Numbered from the stretch's first letter, positions 11,605-24,702 are shown. The stretch: DNA of 64,000 nt from Schistocephalus solidus (GCA_017591395.1 WEDG01001369.1:62001-126000), one strand, 5' to 3'. The notes: a model not told the origin generated them from the sequence alone. Numbers and translations: made by a program.

Positions 11605-11990
11605 ATGGGGTCTCCGTCCCCATGGTGGTCAGCACGCATGCCTCACTATACACAATCTGACGCGCTTGAAGCTAGCGCGGTTCGCCAAGAGTCATTGCTT
11701 ACCAGCTGATGGGGTAGCTTGGTCTACCCTCAGAACGGAGAGTCAAGTTGCAGTGTTTGAACTTAACGTGGCCTCCATGGCACCCACCCCCCTCCCTTCT
11801 CGATTGGGAGTCAAACTGCCTCTTTTCTTGTTTTTGGGAAACCCAGGCGGGTGTGGCACGTGTATTTGGGTTGCTTAGTTTTGTGCTCTATCTTACCTCC
11901 AGAACCCTTGACTCTGTCTCGACCATGGGCTCCGGGGGATGAAGGAGGAGAAAGTTCGATAGATGCTGCGCAAGTCTACTAGCAATCAAA

Positions 11991-14900
11991 ACTTATTCGT
12001 TGGCATGTGTCCGTTTCTGTACCTTCATATGGTGTGGCACGCGGTAGACATCGATGGTAATGAGGGTCGAATTATCCTTTCTCTATAAAAGCTATTTAAA
12101 CACAATAAAATGCTCTGTTTACCATCGACGAGGGTGCAGAAGTTCTTTTTTAGATAAAGCTGTGACCTTGGATTTATGAACGTGTTGAACGTGCTTTTGC
12201 TCGCCATCTCAGAGGGGATACTTTCAGTTTAACCCATTTTATATAAATGTTTAAAACCAAAGGGGATTATTCCTACTGATAGCAGCAAATAGGCGAGTTC
12301 CAGAGAGCACTTCAGAATAAACAGATGAGATCGCTGGAACATTGAGTTTATCGTTCTAACGTTTCGAATGCTCGCTGGAATGCATCATCAGGGAGAGTCG
12401 TAGTTAGGAAGATGAAGGTGCAACGGTACAGTACTTATCGGGCGCATTTGCCATGTATATACATGCTTATCCAATGAGCAGACTTCGATTTCATCGCTGA
12501 GGCTCGTGCATGATGCGATGATCGCTCATTTTTCCGAGTCCTAGTCGATAATTATTGAACTTTCCTTACCAATTTCGATTATTTGTGTGGATGTTGCTCC
12601 GCAGTTTGTGTCCCGGTCCTTGGAATCATTGTTCGTCGCTTCCTCCCGCTTGGTTAATTATTCTGCCTAGGTAAATTCTTAACAGATAATATGGAGCCGG
12701 GAGGTCATTGCGCCTATAAATTGACTACTGACTGGAGAACCAATACTCTGGCAGGTTAAGACCCACGCAGTTGTCAGCCGTTGCGAGAATTTAAACCTCG
12801 TCAAACTTACAGGTATGTCCGGGTCCCGTCGAATGAACCGCGACCTGAGAGACAGCGTCTTTCCTAAAACTAGGAGCAACTACCGGGCCTCAGGTGCCTT
12901 AGAAAAGTTCGCGACATCGGAAGCGCCTAATATGGGTACAGAGATTGAAGATTTGGAAAGATAGATCTGAATACTTAAAACCTAACCAAGCTTTCACATC
13001 AAATCTACAAGTAGGATATGACCCTGCTGATCAGGCAAGTTTAACTACCGGAGATGGATAGTCCAGTTGTAATTTCACTAGCAGTGCGGCTGTGGAGGTT
13101 TGAGAACAAAACTTTAAAGTTAGACGGAATAACCGTCAAAGAAGTTATACCCGCCCTAAGGTAGATGGGAAGGCGGTTAGCGATGAGGACAGGTATTTGA
13201 AGATTTATTTAATTTCCAAGTGAAATTCTGAAATGCGTTCTCGATTAGCAAGTATTAATTAAATGGGTCTGCAGCATAATCCAACGATATATGACACATG
13301 CCAGGATACCGATTTTTAAAAGCAAGGCTTCTTGGCTGGTCACAAATATCACACTCAGTAAAAGCAAACTACTTAAGAAGTATGCATTTTTTCTGATAAA
13401 TGTCGTTGTCCTAAAATTTTGAAGTATTTTTGTAGAAAACCTATGTGCATACATTGTTTTTTTGTACTCATTTGGTAGCAAAGCACATGTTTTTCAGATT
13501 TTATACCCAAAAAGGGTATAGTTTATATATTTTTCAAATGTTTTCCAACTCTTGAAGAAATTTGAGTCCGATCTGTCTTCGAAATTTCATTTAGGGTTTT
13601 CAGTCTACAGGCTGTATGTTTTCCATGTAAGTACAAGCCTGTATGTATGTATGCCAGCTAGAAGATACCATATGGTGATCATGACATTTTGAAATGGATA
13701 TAGACTACGTTCTTTACGTCATTCGATACACATTGTAGTTCTAAATCGATCTTAGAATTAAAACTTTTTACAACCCCAAAATACCGTCGTTTTGAGTATA
13801 AAAAAAATTAGTAGACGTGTTTTTCTTCCAACAAAGTCCACAAAAGATTTTTTCTGTTCATAGGGTTTTCGAAAATCAATATAAACAGCATGCTACTTAT
13901 ACAGCCATCTTTTACTAACTTTGGTTTCACAGGCTGCCGAAAATATGTACGCAGGCTGGCATCCAGACGTGGGGGCAATATCTTGGGATTACGTCGTACA
14001 GTGTCAACATTTTCACATCCTCGACTACAGACTGCAAATGCTGCATTCGAAATTGCTTTTGAATACGGTGGTCAATTAAATCTGCTAGTTCAGTAGGTAC
14101 GAGCGGCTACTTGTTGAATTAAGATTCCCAAGATCCACTGCTGTTGAGCCCTCCACATAGAAGTATGAGTTATTAGTGGATGTGGTTACAGATGACAATA
14201 AATATGACTCATCCATTGGAATACGAGTGGTCACGAAGTCGGAGAAGACCTTCGAGGCTTTCATCGTGTCTTCTAACATTCGTGTTGGTAGGTACAGAAA
14301 GATGCCACTTATTCCAACGCTCCTTTTACCAGCTTGAGACGAAACATGAACTTACGGTCGAAGTCTCCTCTCTGTCTATTGCCAGAATTTAAGTAATGAA
14401 ACGTGTAGAGGGTGGTGTATCTAGCCCGAGATGTGCAGTGCCATAGCCCCAATCGACTACTCCCTGGGAAAACTGATCTACCAGCAGCCAAGAGCTTTCA
14501 TGACTTGGTACATGCTCAAAGGTGAATTAAAATGGACGAGTTTAACTGAGCTCCAGGGTTAGAATTCCATAAAGGCTCAAGGGGCAATTCGTATAACCTG
14601 CATTCTCACACCTTGCATTTTTCCTTTCCTGACCTTATCTTGAGGCTTACCGGACTTATTTGTTGTTTTGGGTTGCTTTCGTTAAATTCCCAATACGGGT
14701 TGTACTGCAGATGTGCTGATGGAGAACCAGAATAAAACTGGCTCGTAGCACGTGTTTCTAGGGCTGCGTTGAGTCTGCGTGAAGGATTAACGGCCGCCAC
14801 TGCACTTGAATCTATCAGAACGCGCAACTATTAGTGGTTTGAACGGCTGCTACTGACAAGTTAACTCCTACTTACTTTAGCCTCCGTGACATCTTTATGA

Positions 14901-15417
14901 GTTGTCCATACAGAAGCCTGCTACATTTATTGGTTGTCAGGTCGTGTGTGGCACGCGTAGATGGGCTGTTTAAACCACTTTGCCTGCACCAGTCACCGGT
15001 AGACTTTAGCATTGGAACATGGTTGGTGTGGAATGAGAGTATGAAGCAGTTGTCCCGAACAACTCAGTCAGCTCGTGCGGCACCTGTGTTTTACGTCGTC
15101 GCCCGGGACTTTCGAACAATCGGTTTGCTCATTCAAGCGGACAATTCTTAATGACTAAACAGCCAACCACTTTAACAAATCAGAATTCAAAAGAACATTT
15201 GAGGTTCTTTCAATCGCACAGGTGATGGTGCAATGTTTTCATGCTAACAATGTATTGCGTGTTTGTATTCATTTGCAATACGAACTGGACAAGATGACAC
15301 AGAATGCGGACATTTTTGATGAGGTCTTCTTTGCCTCACACGACTGAAGATTTCAGATTCCTTCTCTTCGAAACTTCTTGATGATCACCAACCTCTCTTT
15401 TCACGACATATTTATAC
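11991..15417. other. Non-coding stretch, downstream of the 1498-aa gene
   Basis: No recognised gene. Bases 12285-12420 (GGCGAGTTCCAGAGAGCACT, then CGTTCTAACGTTTCGAATGC and ATCATCAGGG) resemble the terminal repeat of Penelope-like elements; a shorter relative lies at 26822-26858. Bases 14926-14931 read AATAAA on the minus strand, about 490 nt after the stop of the upstream gene, and are a candidate poly(A) signal. Confidence 0.35.
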
Positions 15418-18400
15418 CTAATCATCTCCAACCTCCTCCTCCTCCCGAGAAATTTCTTTACAAGCCTCTGGTTGTGTGGCAACACTGTCTTCACCGATGC
15501 TAGAAAGAATTGATGGGCTGAAGGTGGTCTTGTATTGTTGGATATCGATACTGTTGCCAGCATTTCTGTTTGACTGTTTTGACAGATAGAGTGGTACTAA
15601 ACAGCAGCATTGTGGATTTTTTGGATCGTACGGCGCGACTTGCCCGTTTCCCGCAGTGGAGTACACCATAAAACCAGCCAGTGATTGATTCGGATCAACT
15701 TCCCTGAAGGCCTTATCGATTGCCGCAGGTGGCAGCCCCGGAATAACATTTTGGATGCTTTGCTGCATATTGTTCTTAATTAGGAGATTATTCACAGATT
15801 CACCCGATCGTGTCTCTAGCAGCGCGGTACTGGCCTGTGAGGCTGTTCGGCTGTCCTGATCAATCGGCAAGAATTTGACATTCCGTGTTGGCGCGTTGCT
15901 AGGGCCCGCGGTTGGATGATGAGGATTGCCGCCACCGCCACCTTGCGGGCCACCGTCAGGAGGCGGCCCCTCAAATGGGGGCCGAATGAGTTCTGTCCTT
16001 GAGAATGAGCCCTGGAATACCATTGGCTGGTGCAGAACCGCAGTTTCAAATACGTATATTGTGTGACGAAGGTCCTCAGGGCGATAAACACAGGGCTGGA
16101 TGTAGCGTTTGCGGTCACAAAGCCGTGGTTCCGGGCTGTGATATACGTGTTCCGAGGCTGGCCCCTCTAACTTGTAGGCAATTCCATCTGCGGAGATAAC
16201 AGCAGGGTACAACTTCAAGGACACGTCCAGGGGACGGCCGACTTTGTGCACACCGAAGAGACGCAGCCATTTTCGGCGTTTCAGCCCACCGCTCTGGGGT
16301 CTGTCGCCATCCGTAGAGACCGCCCGTCGTCTGCAGCGCTTCTTCGGGCGTCTCCTCCGTGGACAGGTCTCCGCGCACGAGTTCGGCTCTGAAGAGTTTT
16401 TAAACATCCCGTGAAGAGGGCTGAAGTTATTCATCTGCCGCTGAAGTTCCCGTAGACTCCGCGGATCCTGTGATAGGCTTTGCGAACTAGCATAAAAGAG
16501 CCGGGGATTGAGATTACAACCATCTTCTGGATTGCAAGACCTGGCCCTTCGACCTGTGGTCCTGCCGCCTCCCGATGAAAGTGAGCTCAAGGGGTCTTTA
16601 GGATCAGCTGTTTGCCTAGCAGCAAAACCACTCATTATGTCACCGCGGTAACTTCTTCTCTGTTTCCTCATCTGCCTGGAAGGCTCCCGCAGGTGATTAG
16701 TATCAGTCCTGTTTTTCCAAAAAGGTGCGTTTGAATCAGGTGATTGGTTGACAGTGGTAGCCATGTAGACATCCTCACGTTTGTTTTTGGCAGCCATCGG
16801 TAGGAGCGGAATTTGACTAATCTGAGCCCGCTGCGCAATGACTTCTTTGGTCGGGAGCGACCTCTCAAGCGGGGGACCATTGGGTGCGTAGAAGACATCC
16901 CTGCCTTCCGTGTCCTCCAGTAGAGTTGACATATTAGAGACTTCATTCATAAACTGATCACTAACGCCCTCCTGGTGGGTTCCCCTTTGAACCATCGACT
17001 CGAATCCCAAGAGTCTCTTGGCTTGCGTATGCTGGCTCACCTCACTGGGCAGCTCATCGTAGGATTCGAGTCGAACAAGGACTGTTTGGTTTGCTCTACT
17101 GGTGTCGTTATCATCTGCCTCCCCAACTTCCTCCATATCGTCTTCGACACTGCAAATCTGACCATTGGGTCGATCAAAGCTTTGCAGCTGTCGTTGTCTT
17201 TGGGCTGCCCTGCGTCCCGCAGGTGCATTCGGCGACAGCCTACCATCTTCATCCTCGTATTCCGGACTGCTGGCATAGGAGGCGTGATACTGCAAATCCA
17301 AATCGTCCTGTCGAAATGTCTCAATGGCCTCCTGTTGAACGCCACCCTCACGCTGAACAACCCGATTGAGTGGGGGATGGTCTAACATCGCGTGCTCAGT
17401 CTGAATCGGGGGAGCTGTCGAAGTGTGGGCTAGCTGAGCACCCGGAAACCTCGGGACCTGCAGCTGTCGTGGAGATGTCCCTACATCTTCTGTTCCTCCT
17501 TGCACGGCGCTGCTGTCGTCTACAGAATTGTCAACAGTAATATTTACCCCCTCATCGATGTCGTGCTGTCGTTGACTGGCTTGGTGCAGTGGCTGATTCA
17601 GAGCGGCTCGCTGGGTGGGCACGCCAGAGGCCACTGTTCTGCCGGCCACTTGTGCATTCGGAAATTGGACCTGCCTCTGCGCCTGTATGCCATAATGGCC
17701 AGGTGGGTCCTGTGACATTCCGGTCCGACGAGTTTGTTGAGTATCTACTGCCCCACTGGTTCTGACACCCTGCCCAGTACCTGAGTCTGGCCCAGATACA
17801 GCATACTGTCGATAGTTCTGTTCGTCGTCACGTGATGACATACCCCGATCTAAGGGTTGATCAGCTTGCGCCAGCTCCTGACTCTGAGGAGCCACCGGGA
17901 GATCCTCTCTTTTCTGGTCTTTTACTCCTGGGGAGCCAAAAGCTGGGCGTTGGTTGGTTCCGAAGCCTCCTCGTTCAGGGGAGGCCTGATATTCTGATCC
18001 CACAGCCGGCCGAATAGCACCAGCAGTGGAGGCAAACTGGGCGGAAATTGGCGTTCCAGAGGCTGCAGACGGTCGACCCGTTCCAGCGGACCTCGCAGAA
18101 CGAGGCAAGTGTGAGGGTGTACCTCCAGTTGTTCTTTGTCCTTTTTTGGGATCCTGGGAATATTGGTTTTGTCCAGATGGCTGTTGACTTGGCGACCAGA
18201 GACCTGCGTTCTCGTAAACTGGTTCCGATCCGTCTTCTGTGTTTCTCTCAACGGCCTCATTTTCGAGGGAATTTTCTATTCGACCAACCTGTTTGAGTGT
18301 CTGGTTGGGTACGGCCGTTTGTACGGGCTGAGACATGGCTAGGGAGCGTCTGGCCCTCTGGGGTCGGGTGAAAACAATAACCTTTTGCTGGGATTCGCTG

Positions 18401-19978
18401 ACTGTCTGTTGACCCCCTGCTTTTGGTCCATCGTTCATTGCACTTAAAGGGCCCGGGAGCACATGAGGGGTGGGCACATTTTCCGGGAGGTGTGCGTTCT
18501 GAGCAGGGGGGTGGCTACCGCTGACGACAGTATGAGATTGAAAGGAAAGGGGACTAGCTCGACCTGCCTCTTCTTGAAGATGTAGGCTATTCGCGGCACC
18601 ATCCTGCCAGCTTCCCTCAACAGGAAGCCCCTGTTGCCGCGAAATGGAGACTGCCAGTTTCCTGCCGGCCTGCTGCAACCTCTGTATTAGCAGCTCCTGT
18701 TGTTGCTGTCGGGCTTCGGTTGGAAGGTCAACTGTGTTCTGCATCTCGCTTGCTGGCACGACCGAATGTAGGTACCTCGATGCTGAACTGTCGGTAAGGG
18801 TCGGCGCACTGGCTATGGAGGCAGTTTGCACCGCAGATCGGGACAGGCTAGCTTGCAAGCTATTCGTCATGATCTGGGGCTGAGAAACTATGCAAGCGAC
18901 CGACTTTTCCATCACAACGCCTTCTACTCCTTCCGTCTGAGTCTGGCTTACTGGGCGCTGTGGGCATTGGTCGGTTGACCTTGTGCGATGCCATTGAAGT
19001 CCCCGAGACCACAACAATCTGCGCAGGGTGCATAGGCGGTGGAGAAGCAGCACTGCATCGCGAAGGCGGATTCTGACTAGTCGTAGATGCACTCCTCCCA
19101 AATTTGCCGTTTCTATTGTACACGTTGCGAGTGGAAGAGTGTTTTGGAGTGTTCCTGTCTAAACCAGGTGAGTTGACACGCTGCTGATAACCGGATTGTA
19201 GCTCCTCTGTCTTGTGTGCGGACGTACAACCCTGCCCGTCACTGTATAGTCTTCGGGAGGAATTCAAAATACAGGTGTCTGTGTGCTCTCCGAGCCGTGG
19301 TGTTGTTCGTGGCGAGGGTTGATTGGGACCCTCGACTGGAATTATGTCCATTGGAGCTGCCGTCAGCTGTGTCGGTAGGTTCGGATGTGGGTGAGGCTCA
19401 TAGGGATCGATTAAATCTCGTTGAAACACAGCCAGTGGATCCGGTGGCCTCTGAAAGACGGGGTGAATGCCGGAAGAAGGAGCAGTAGCACGCCCACGAG
19501 TCACGGCAAGGGAATGGTAAACAGAAATTCTTTTACCATGCGACGTGGACGCAGTACATGCGGTCACGGTGCGTATTGTTGACCTTTTGTGGGGTCTGCC
19601 GTTGTTTCCTGTGGAACTGGGCGATCGTCCGCCCTCTTCATGATTTGACACGTTCATATTAACATGTTTGCAGTACTGCCCCTGATGGCAAATGATTTGG
19701 TCAGAGTCCAAAGAATGCAGAGACACGTCTGAGGAATTCAGCGTTGGATCGTCGTTGTCGATTTCGCTGATGGAACAAATTTCGTAGGGGAGTGGTTGCT
19801 GGCCGAGCGAATGCTGTATCTTCTTAGCACGGTCTTCCTTGTTTGATGCACAGCTGTTTCTGGCAGCCTCGGCTGGCCTGCGCAGACCATCGACGTCGCT
19901 GTTGCTTGTGAAACTGCACAGAGGCTTGGCATGTTTGATTTTACTGCCCCCAGGATTGCTTGAAAAGCCACTACCCAT
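15418..19978 (-). CDS. Predicted 1498-aa disordered protein with MGSG N-terminus (unknown function)
   Basis: Read as two exons, 19978-18952 and 18887-15418. The 64-nt intron between them (donor GTAAGC, acceptor GCATAG) joins two long overlapping ORFs of 372 and 1227 codons that otherwise lie in different frames. The start ATG has A at -3 and G at +4. MGSGFSS fits an N-myristoylation signal. The protein is low-complexity: Ser/Pro-rich residues 1-340, a Gln-rich segment ~402-421 (RQQQQELLIQRLQQ), long Gln/Ser/Pro stretches, a basic cluster ~1183-1197 (RRRRPKKRCRRR, NLS-like), then a region rich in aromatic and hydrophobic residues (~1209-1310) that may fold, a Gly/Pro-rich linker and an acidic C-terminus (SREEEEVGDD). 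I do not recognise the family. The length of the open frame and its lack of transposon motifs argue for a real host gene. Splicing is inferred, not shown. Confidence 0.75.
18888..18951 (-). other. Predicted 64-nt intron
   Basis: Donor CCCA|GTAAGC and acceptor TTGCATAG|TTTCTC on the minus strand. Phase 1 on both sides, so the two long ORFs join in frame. Other acceptor choices nearby (CTCAG, CCCAG) fit less strong donors. The size agrees with the short introns of lin-9 in this window. Confidence 0.6.
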
Positions 19979-19979
19979 G

Positions 19980-19988
19980 CTAGAGCAT
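19980..19988 (-). promoter_or_regulatory. Minimal upstream ORF (ATG CTC TAG)
   Basis: A two-codon uORF that stops one base before the main ATG of the 1498-aa protein. If it lies in the mature 5' UTR, it would limit initiation or force reinitiation. Whether the leader is kept (or replaced by a spliced leader) is not known. Confidence 0.4.
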
Positions 19989-20269
19989 GTTTACCTCTGC
20001 AGCGTTAAATTCTTGTTGTCGTATCGATTTCTGGTTTTTAATCAGGCACACAGCGCACGTGCGTTTCTCATGTGCCCTGCATACAGCGTGCTCGTGTGAC
20101 CTTCACCGTCTGGCCCAAGGGTCTGCGCCACAGATGCACTGGACGAAAACGGGAGTCAGTCCGGCTCTCAGCGTTTTATTGGAATTCGCTGGGGTCGCTT
20201 GAACAAATACCTACCTAGCCAAGGCAAGCCTTAGACGGAGACCACCTCACCGCGCCAGACACGGCACCC

Positions 20270-20510
20270 AATTCCACAGACTGGTGGATGTGAGAGGAAA
20301 GAGAGTGAGGCTAACACGCATTGTTCACTTTGGTAAATCTAATGTGCTTGACTTTAGCATAACGTGCTGACGGTCATGGTCCGGAAGACTTTTAACTGGC
20401 GTTATTCTTCTCAGAACTGAGAATCAGGCTGCAATGCCTCTTGAACGTGGCGTTTATGACATGTGAGATCCGAGCCGCTCTCACAAAAGCTATGTGTATG
20501 GGCTCAGACT
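20270..20510 (+). repeat. RTE 3' UTR fragment, diverged
   Basis: Contains TCTCAGAACTGAGAATCAGG, CTGCAATGCCTCTTGAACGTGG and GAGATCCGAGCCG in the same order as the 3' UTR at 24870-24960. No coding part is attached. Confidence 0.55.
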
Positions 20511-21600
20511 AACAAGCACCTATAAAACTCTTGGGACGAGCTCAATTGCACTCAGGTACAAGCAGATAATATGCGTGTTAAGGGTAGTCATGGAAAAAAT
20601 GCGCTCAAAGTCACTTCGAGGGTTAAATTCAGAATGAATTACAATGGGTTATATAGGGTCGTTTTTTTATTTTCAGAAATTGATTGTGTGCACACAGCGC
20701 TGATTGACGTTGGGTTATGTTTTCTCCTCCACTTGTTAGTAAATTGTGTTACTTTTCTTGTTTGCAGCCAAATACGGGACAGAGGCTTCGCCATTTATTT
20801 CCTTTTTATTACTCGGATGAACCGCATTGTCAGCAATTTTGATTGGTTGAGCGATTCCAATTCCGCGTAATCGGGCTTTGAGAAAGTGAATAGCAACAAT
20901 CAGCGTTAACTGTTTGAAACTCTTCGCTGTTTCACAGTCACTGCAAAATTTAACAACTACTGGCCTGTATCTTTTTTGCAAAGCAGTCCACTTCAAGTTG
21001 CTGGACATGACATGGGTTTACTAATGTGAACGATGCTCACTCGGAAGAGGAGAATGTTGCGCGCATGACAACTCATCACAGTAATATGGCCTTTTGCATC
21101 TGATTAAACATTATGACCAGTACCAGTCTTGTGAGGGAGGAAAGAGGTGACGAATTGCGTGTGAACGTGCCTGTAGGAGGTAAGGTACTCACAACGTCAT
21201 CTTCACTACACCTACGTTCAACAATTTCCGATTACAAGAGATAAGGCTGTACCGAGTTACTGATTGGGGATTTTATCCCGCTAACGTATGCGACACAGGT
21301 GCTGGATCGTACCCTAAAGATGGAAACAGGGTTCACGCAAACAGCTCCGAAAATAACTCCAAAAATGCCGTATTAGGAAATATGTTGGACTCTCGGCTTC
21401 TCGGGTGCCTGAATGACTGACTGAGGGAGGGATCGCACGGCAGTCTCCCCCATCCCTTTCTCCTGGCGAAGGGCTGCTCCCAGTGTGGATTTTGAACGCC
21501 AGGGTTCCATTTGTGTTGTCTCCTACATTGCTGTCTGGGTATAGGGGGTAGTAGTTCGGCGTAACACCACACAGAGAGCATTTGATCACTCCGTTTGTCT
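20511..21600. other. Non-coding stretch
   Basis: No recognisable gene. The 99-codon frame at 20571-20870 is rich in hydrophobic residues but has no known domain or support. Confidence 0.4.
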
Positions 21601-21844
21601 TGTACAGGTGGTGAATGCTCCGGTGGCTGACTCTAACTGGTACCCAACTCTCACTTGTGGCTCAACGTAGCTGGGCTCTTCTTAGCGGCCACAACCCGGG
21701 CAACCATAACGACCGGCGGGCTAAACCAGCAGAGGGTCTCCGGTGCTGTGTGTGCTTCCAAACCCCGTGTGTATGACTCCCAAACCTCCCCCCCCTACCC
21801 CTCCTCTCAAAAGTCCTAGGGTGGTGGCGACAGCAACACCGTAG

Positions 21845-24700
21845 GTGGCCAGGCTAACTTGGGTCGCTCTCCCACTAACAAAAACCGTGGTCCATAGTGG
21901 AGTTCGGCAGCCGGCTGGGCTGTCCAAGCAGCCCTATTTAGGGACAAAACTGCTTGCCTCCTCGCGGAGCAAGGGGCTAGAAAGGGTGCCTAAACAAATG
22001 CTGGGTCTCACGCCTTCTGCAGCCGGCCGTGGCTCGCAAATCGCAAAATACGCGGTCGTTAAACTCAAACAAACAACAATACTCGCATCCCCACCCCCCG
22101 CGCCATACACTCCGTGCTGCTCGGTGAGTCCGCTCACACTAGCAGCCTCGAATGTTCGTTCTTTTTTAGACAATCCGAGGAGCAACCGGCCAGAACGGAT
22201 GACGGCACTAGTCCCTTGGGAACTGCCACGCTATAAGGTGAACATTGCTGCTCTCAGCGAAACCTGATTCTCTGAGCAGGGTTAGCTGGAGGAGGTGGGT
22301 GCCGACCACACCTTCTTCTGGAGAGGCTGACCAAGGGCAGAGTGACGCGGCGCCGGTGTCACCTTTGCCATCCGGAACGGCATCGTGGGACGTCTGCCCT
22401 GTTTGCCGCGGGGATCAAGGATCGCCTGATGAGCCTCCGTCTGCCTCTTCGGGGAGACACGTTTGCCACCATCATCAGCTCCTACGCTCCCCTGATGACA
22501 AGCTCTGATGCGGCGAAGGACAATTTCTAGGAGGACCTGTACGCCCTGCTGGTGACTGTGCCGAAGGCGCGTAAGTTTAATGTCCTTGGTGACTTCAACG
22601 CTCACGTGGGGTCAGACCACGCTGTCTGACAGGGAGTGCTGAGTCACCACGGTCTCGGTATCGGTAACGAAAGCGGCCTCCTTCTTCTGCGAACCTTTGC
22701 GGAACACCGTCTTCTGCTGACGAACACCTTTTTCTGCTTTCCGACGCGGGAGAAGATCACGTGGATACACCCTCGGTCGCGGCGCTGGCAGCGGCTGTCA
22801 TCCAGTTCACTGCCCTCGAATTCCTCAGACGCGCATGCCGTCAACACCAGGTCTCGTATGACGACAATGAAGACAACATCAGCAACCTAATCGTGGAGCA
22901 AAACCGAATACACAAAGCCTACATGGATCTCCAAACTGACACCACCAAAACAGCCTTCTTCAGATGCCGCCGCCTTGTACAGCAACGGCTGTAGGAGATG
23001 CAGGACGCCTGGATGATCCGAAAGGCGGAGGAAATCTGGGGGTATGCGGACCGCAATGAAATGAAAATCTTTTCAAGGCCATCTACGGCCTCTGCACCAA
23101 AGAGACCGCACCGCTGCTCAGCTCTGATGGCACAACACTGCTGATAGAGAAATCTCAAATTCTGTAGCGCTGGACTGAGCACTTCAGAAGTGTCCTTGGT
23201 TGCTCATAAGCCATCTCTGGTGCTTCCATTGACCGGCTGCCTCAAATGGACACGAACAATGACCTGGAGCTGCCGCCTTCCCTACCAGAAACCATCCGGG
23301 CCATGCAACAGATTTCCATCGCGAAAGCACTGGGATATGACGCGATCCCACCGGAAGTCTACAAGCACGGCTGGCCCCGGCTGATGGCAGAACTCAAAAC
23401 ACTCTTCCAGGAGATTTGACGCCAAGGAAGAGTTCCTCAAAGACGCGAACATCGTCCATCTCTACAAGCGGAAGGAGAACTGACAATTCTGTTATAATCA
23501 CAGAGGCATCTCGTTGCTCAACAGCACCGGAAGATCTTCACCCGTATACTTCTCAATCGTCTGAACGGTCACCTAGAGCAAGGCCTGCTCCCGGAAAGCC
23601 AATGTGGCTTCCGACGACACCGCGGAACAGCCGACATGATCTTCGCCACCCACCAGTTACAAGAGAAGTGCCAGGAGATGCGAACCCACCTCTAAACTAC
23701 CTTCGTGGATCTGAATTGCAACGGACTTCTGAAAGTCATGCAGAATTTCGGCTGTCCTGAGCGGTTCACGCACATGGTGCGTCAGCTTCATGACGGGATG
23801 ATGGCGCGTGTCACTGATAACGGGACGGTATCCGAAGCATTCGCAGTGGGCTGCGTACTGGCCCCGACCCTCTTCAGTCTCATGTTCTCCGATATGCTGA
23901 TGGACGCCTACCGTGGTGAGTGCCCTGGGATACGCATCGCCTACAGAACTGATGGGCACCTTTTCAACAGTCGACGTTTGCAGGCCCCGACGTGCGTGTC
24001 TATGACTGCAGTTCATGACTTGCTCTTCGCAGACGACTGCACCCTTAACACCGTGACGGAGGAGGACATGGAAAGGAGCATGAACCTCTTCGCCGCAGGC
24101 TGTGCCAATTTTGGATTAACAATTAATACAGCCAAAACGGTGGTCATGCACCAACCGCCACGCAGCGTGGAATACTGTGCTCCTCGAATCAATGTCAACG
24201 GTGCTCAACTCCAAAACGTAGAAACCTTCGCTTATCTAGGAAGCACGATGTCGCGCTTCGATGACGAGGTTGCCCAACGGATCTCCACAGCTAGTCAGGC
24301 CTTCAGCCGGCTGCAGGCCTCCGTGTGGAATCGCCATGGTATTCACCTGAACACCAAACTGAAGCTGTGCAAGGCCGTCGTCTTGACGACACTCCATAAC
24401 GGAGCGGAGACCTAGACTGTATACTCGAAACAAGCTAGGAATCTGAATCACTTCTATCTCAGCTGCCTCCGCAGAATCCTGAAGCTGAGATGGCAAGACA
24501 GGATCCCAGACACGGAAGTCCTGGAGCGGACCGGGATCCTCAGCATCCACGCCATGCTGAGGCAAGTGCAGCTTCGATGGAGCGGCCACCTGGTGAAAAT
24601 GGACGACGAGGGACTCCCAAAACAAATTTTCTACGGAGAGGTCACTGCGGGTGTTCGCCGACAGGGAGGTCAAAAACGACGCTACACAGACTCGGACGTT
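21845..24700 (+). pseudogene. RTE ORF2: endonuclease and reverse transcriptase, inactivated
   Basis: The endonuclease begins at SNVRSF (~22147), with NIAALSET (22240), an in-frame stop at 22264, and [10 protein letters not shown] near 22590. A deletion near 22795 removes the endonuclease C-terminus. The RT shows LPESQCGFRRHRGT (23590-23630) and FGCPERFTHMVRQLHDGMMARV (23745-23815). SEAFAVGCVLAP (23838) lacks the usual six residues before GC, so the KQG motif B is gone. The catalytic box LLFADDC is intact (24022-24042). NFGLTIN, FAYLGS and a C-terminal [19 protein letters not shown] also remain. Stops at 24415, 22530 and elsewhere. Not functional. Confidence 0.85.
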
Positions 24701-24702
24701 GA

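Larger units (their letters stand above)
7780..11990 (+). mobile_element. RTE LINE with zinc-finger tail (copy B/D), split by a nested RTE
   Basis: One plus-strand RTE element in two pieces: 7780-8907 (RT) and 10834-11990 (C-terminal linker, zinc fingers, 3' UTR). Removing 8908-10833 with one 11-bp repeat joins WKSHAP to TTHTTNN in one open frame, which parallels RKSPAP-QTN in the nested copy. The 3' UTR part (11640-11990) is a diverged version of the one at 24700-25205. It holds a (GA)n tract at 11558-11602. Internal deletions and stops make it inactive. The 5' limit near 7780 is approximate. Confidence 0.75.
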
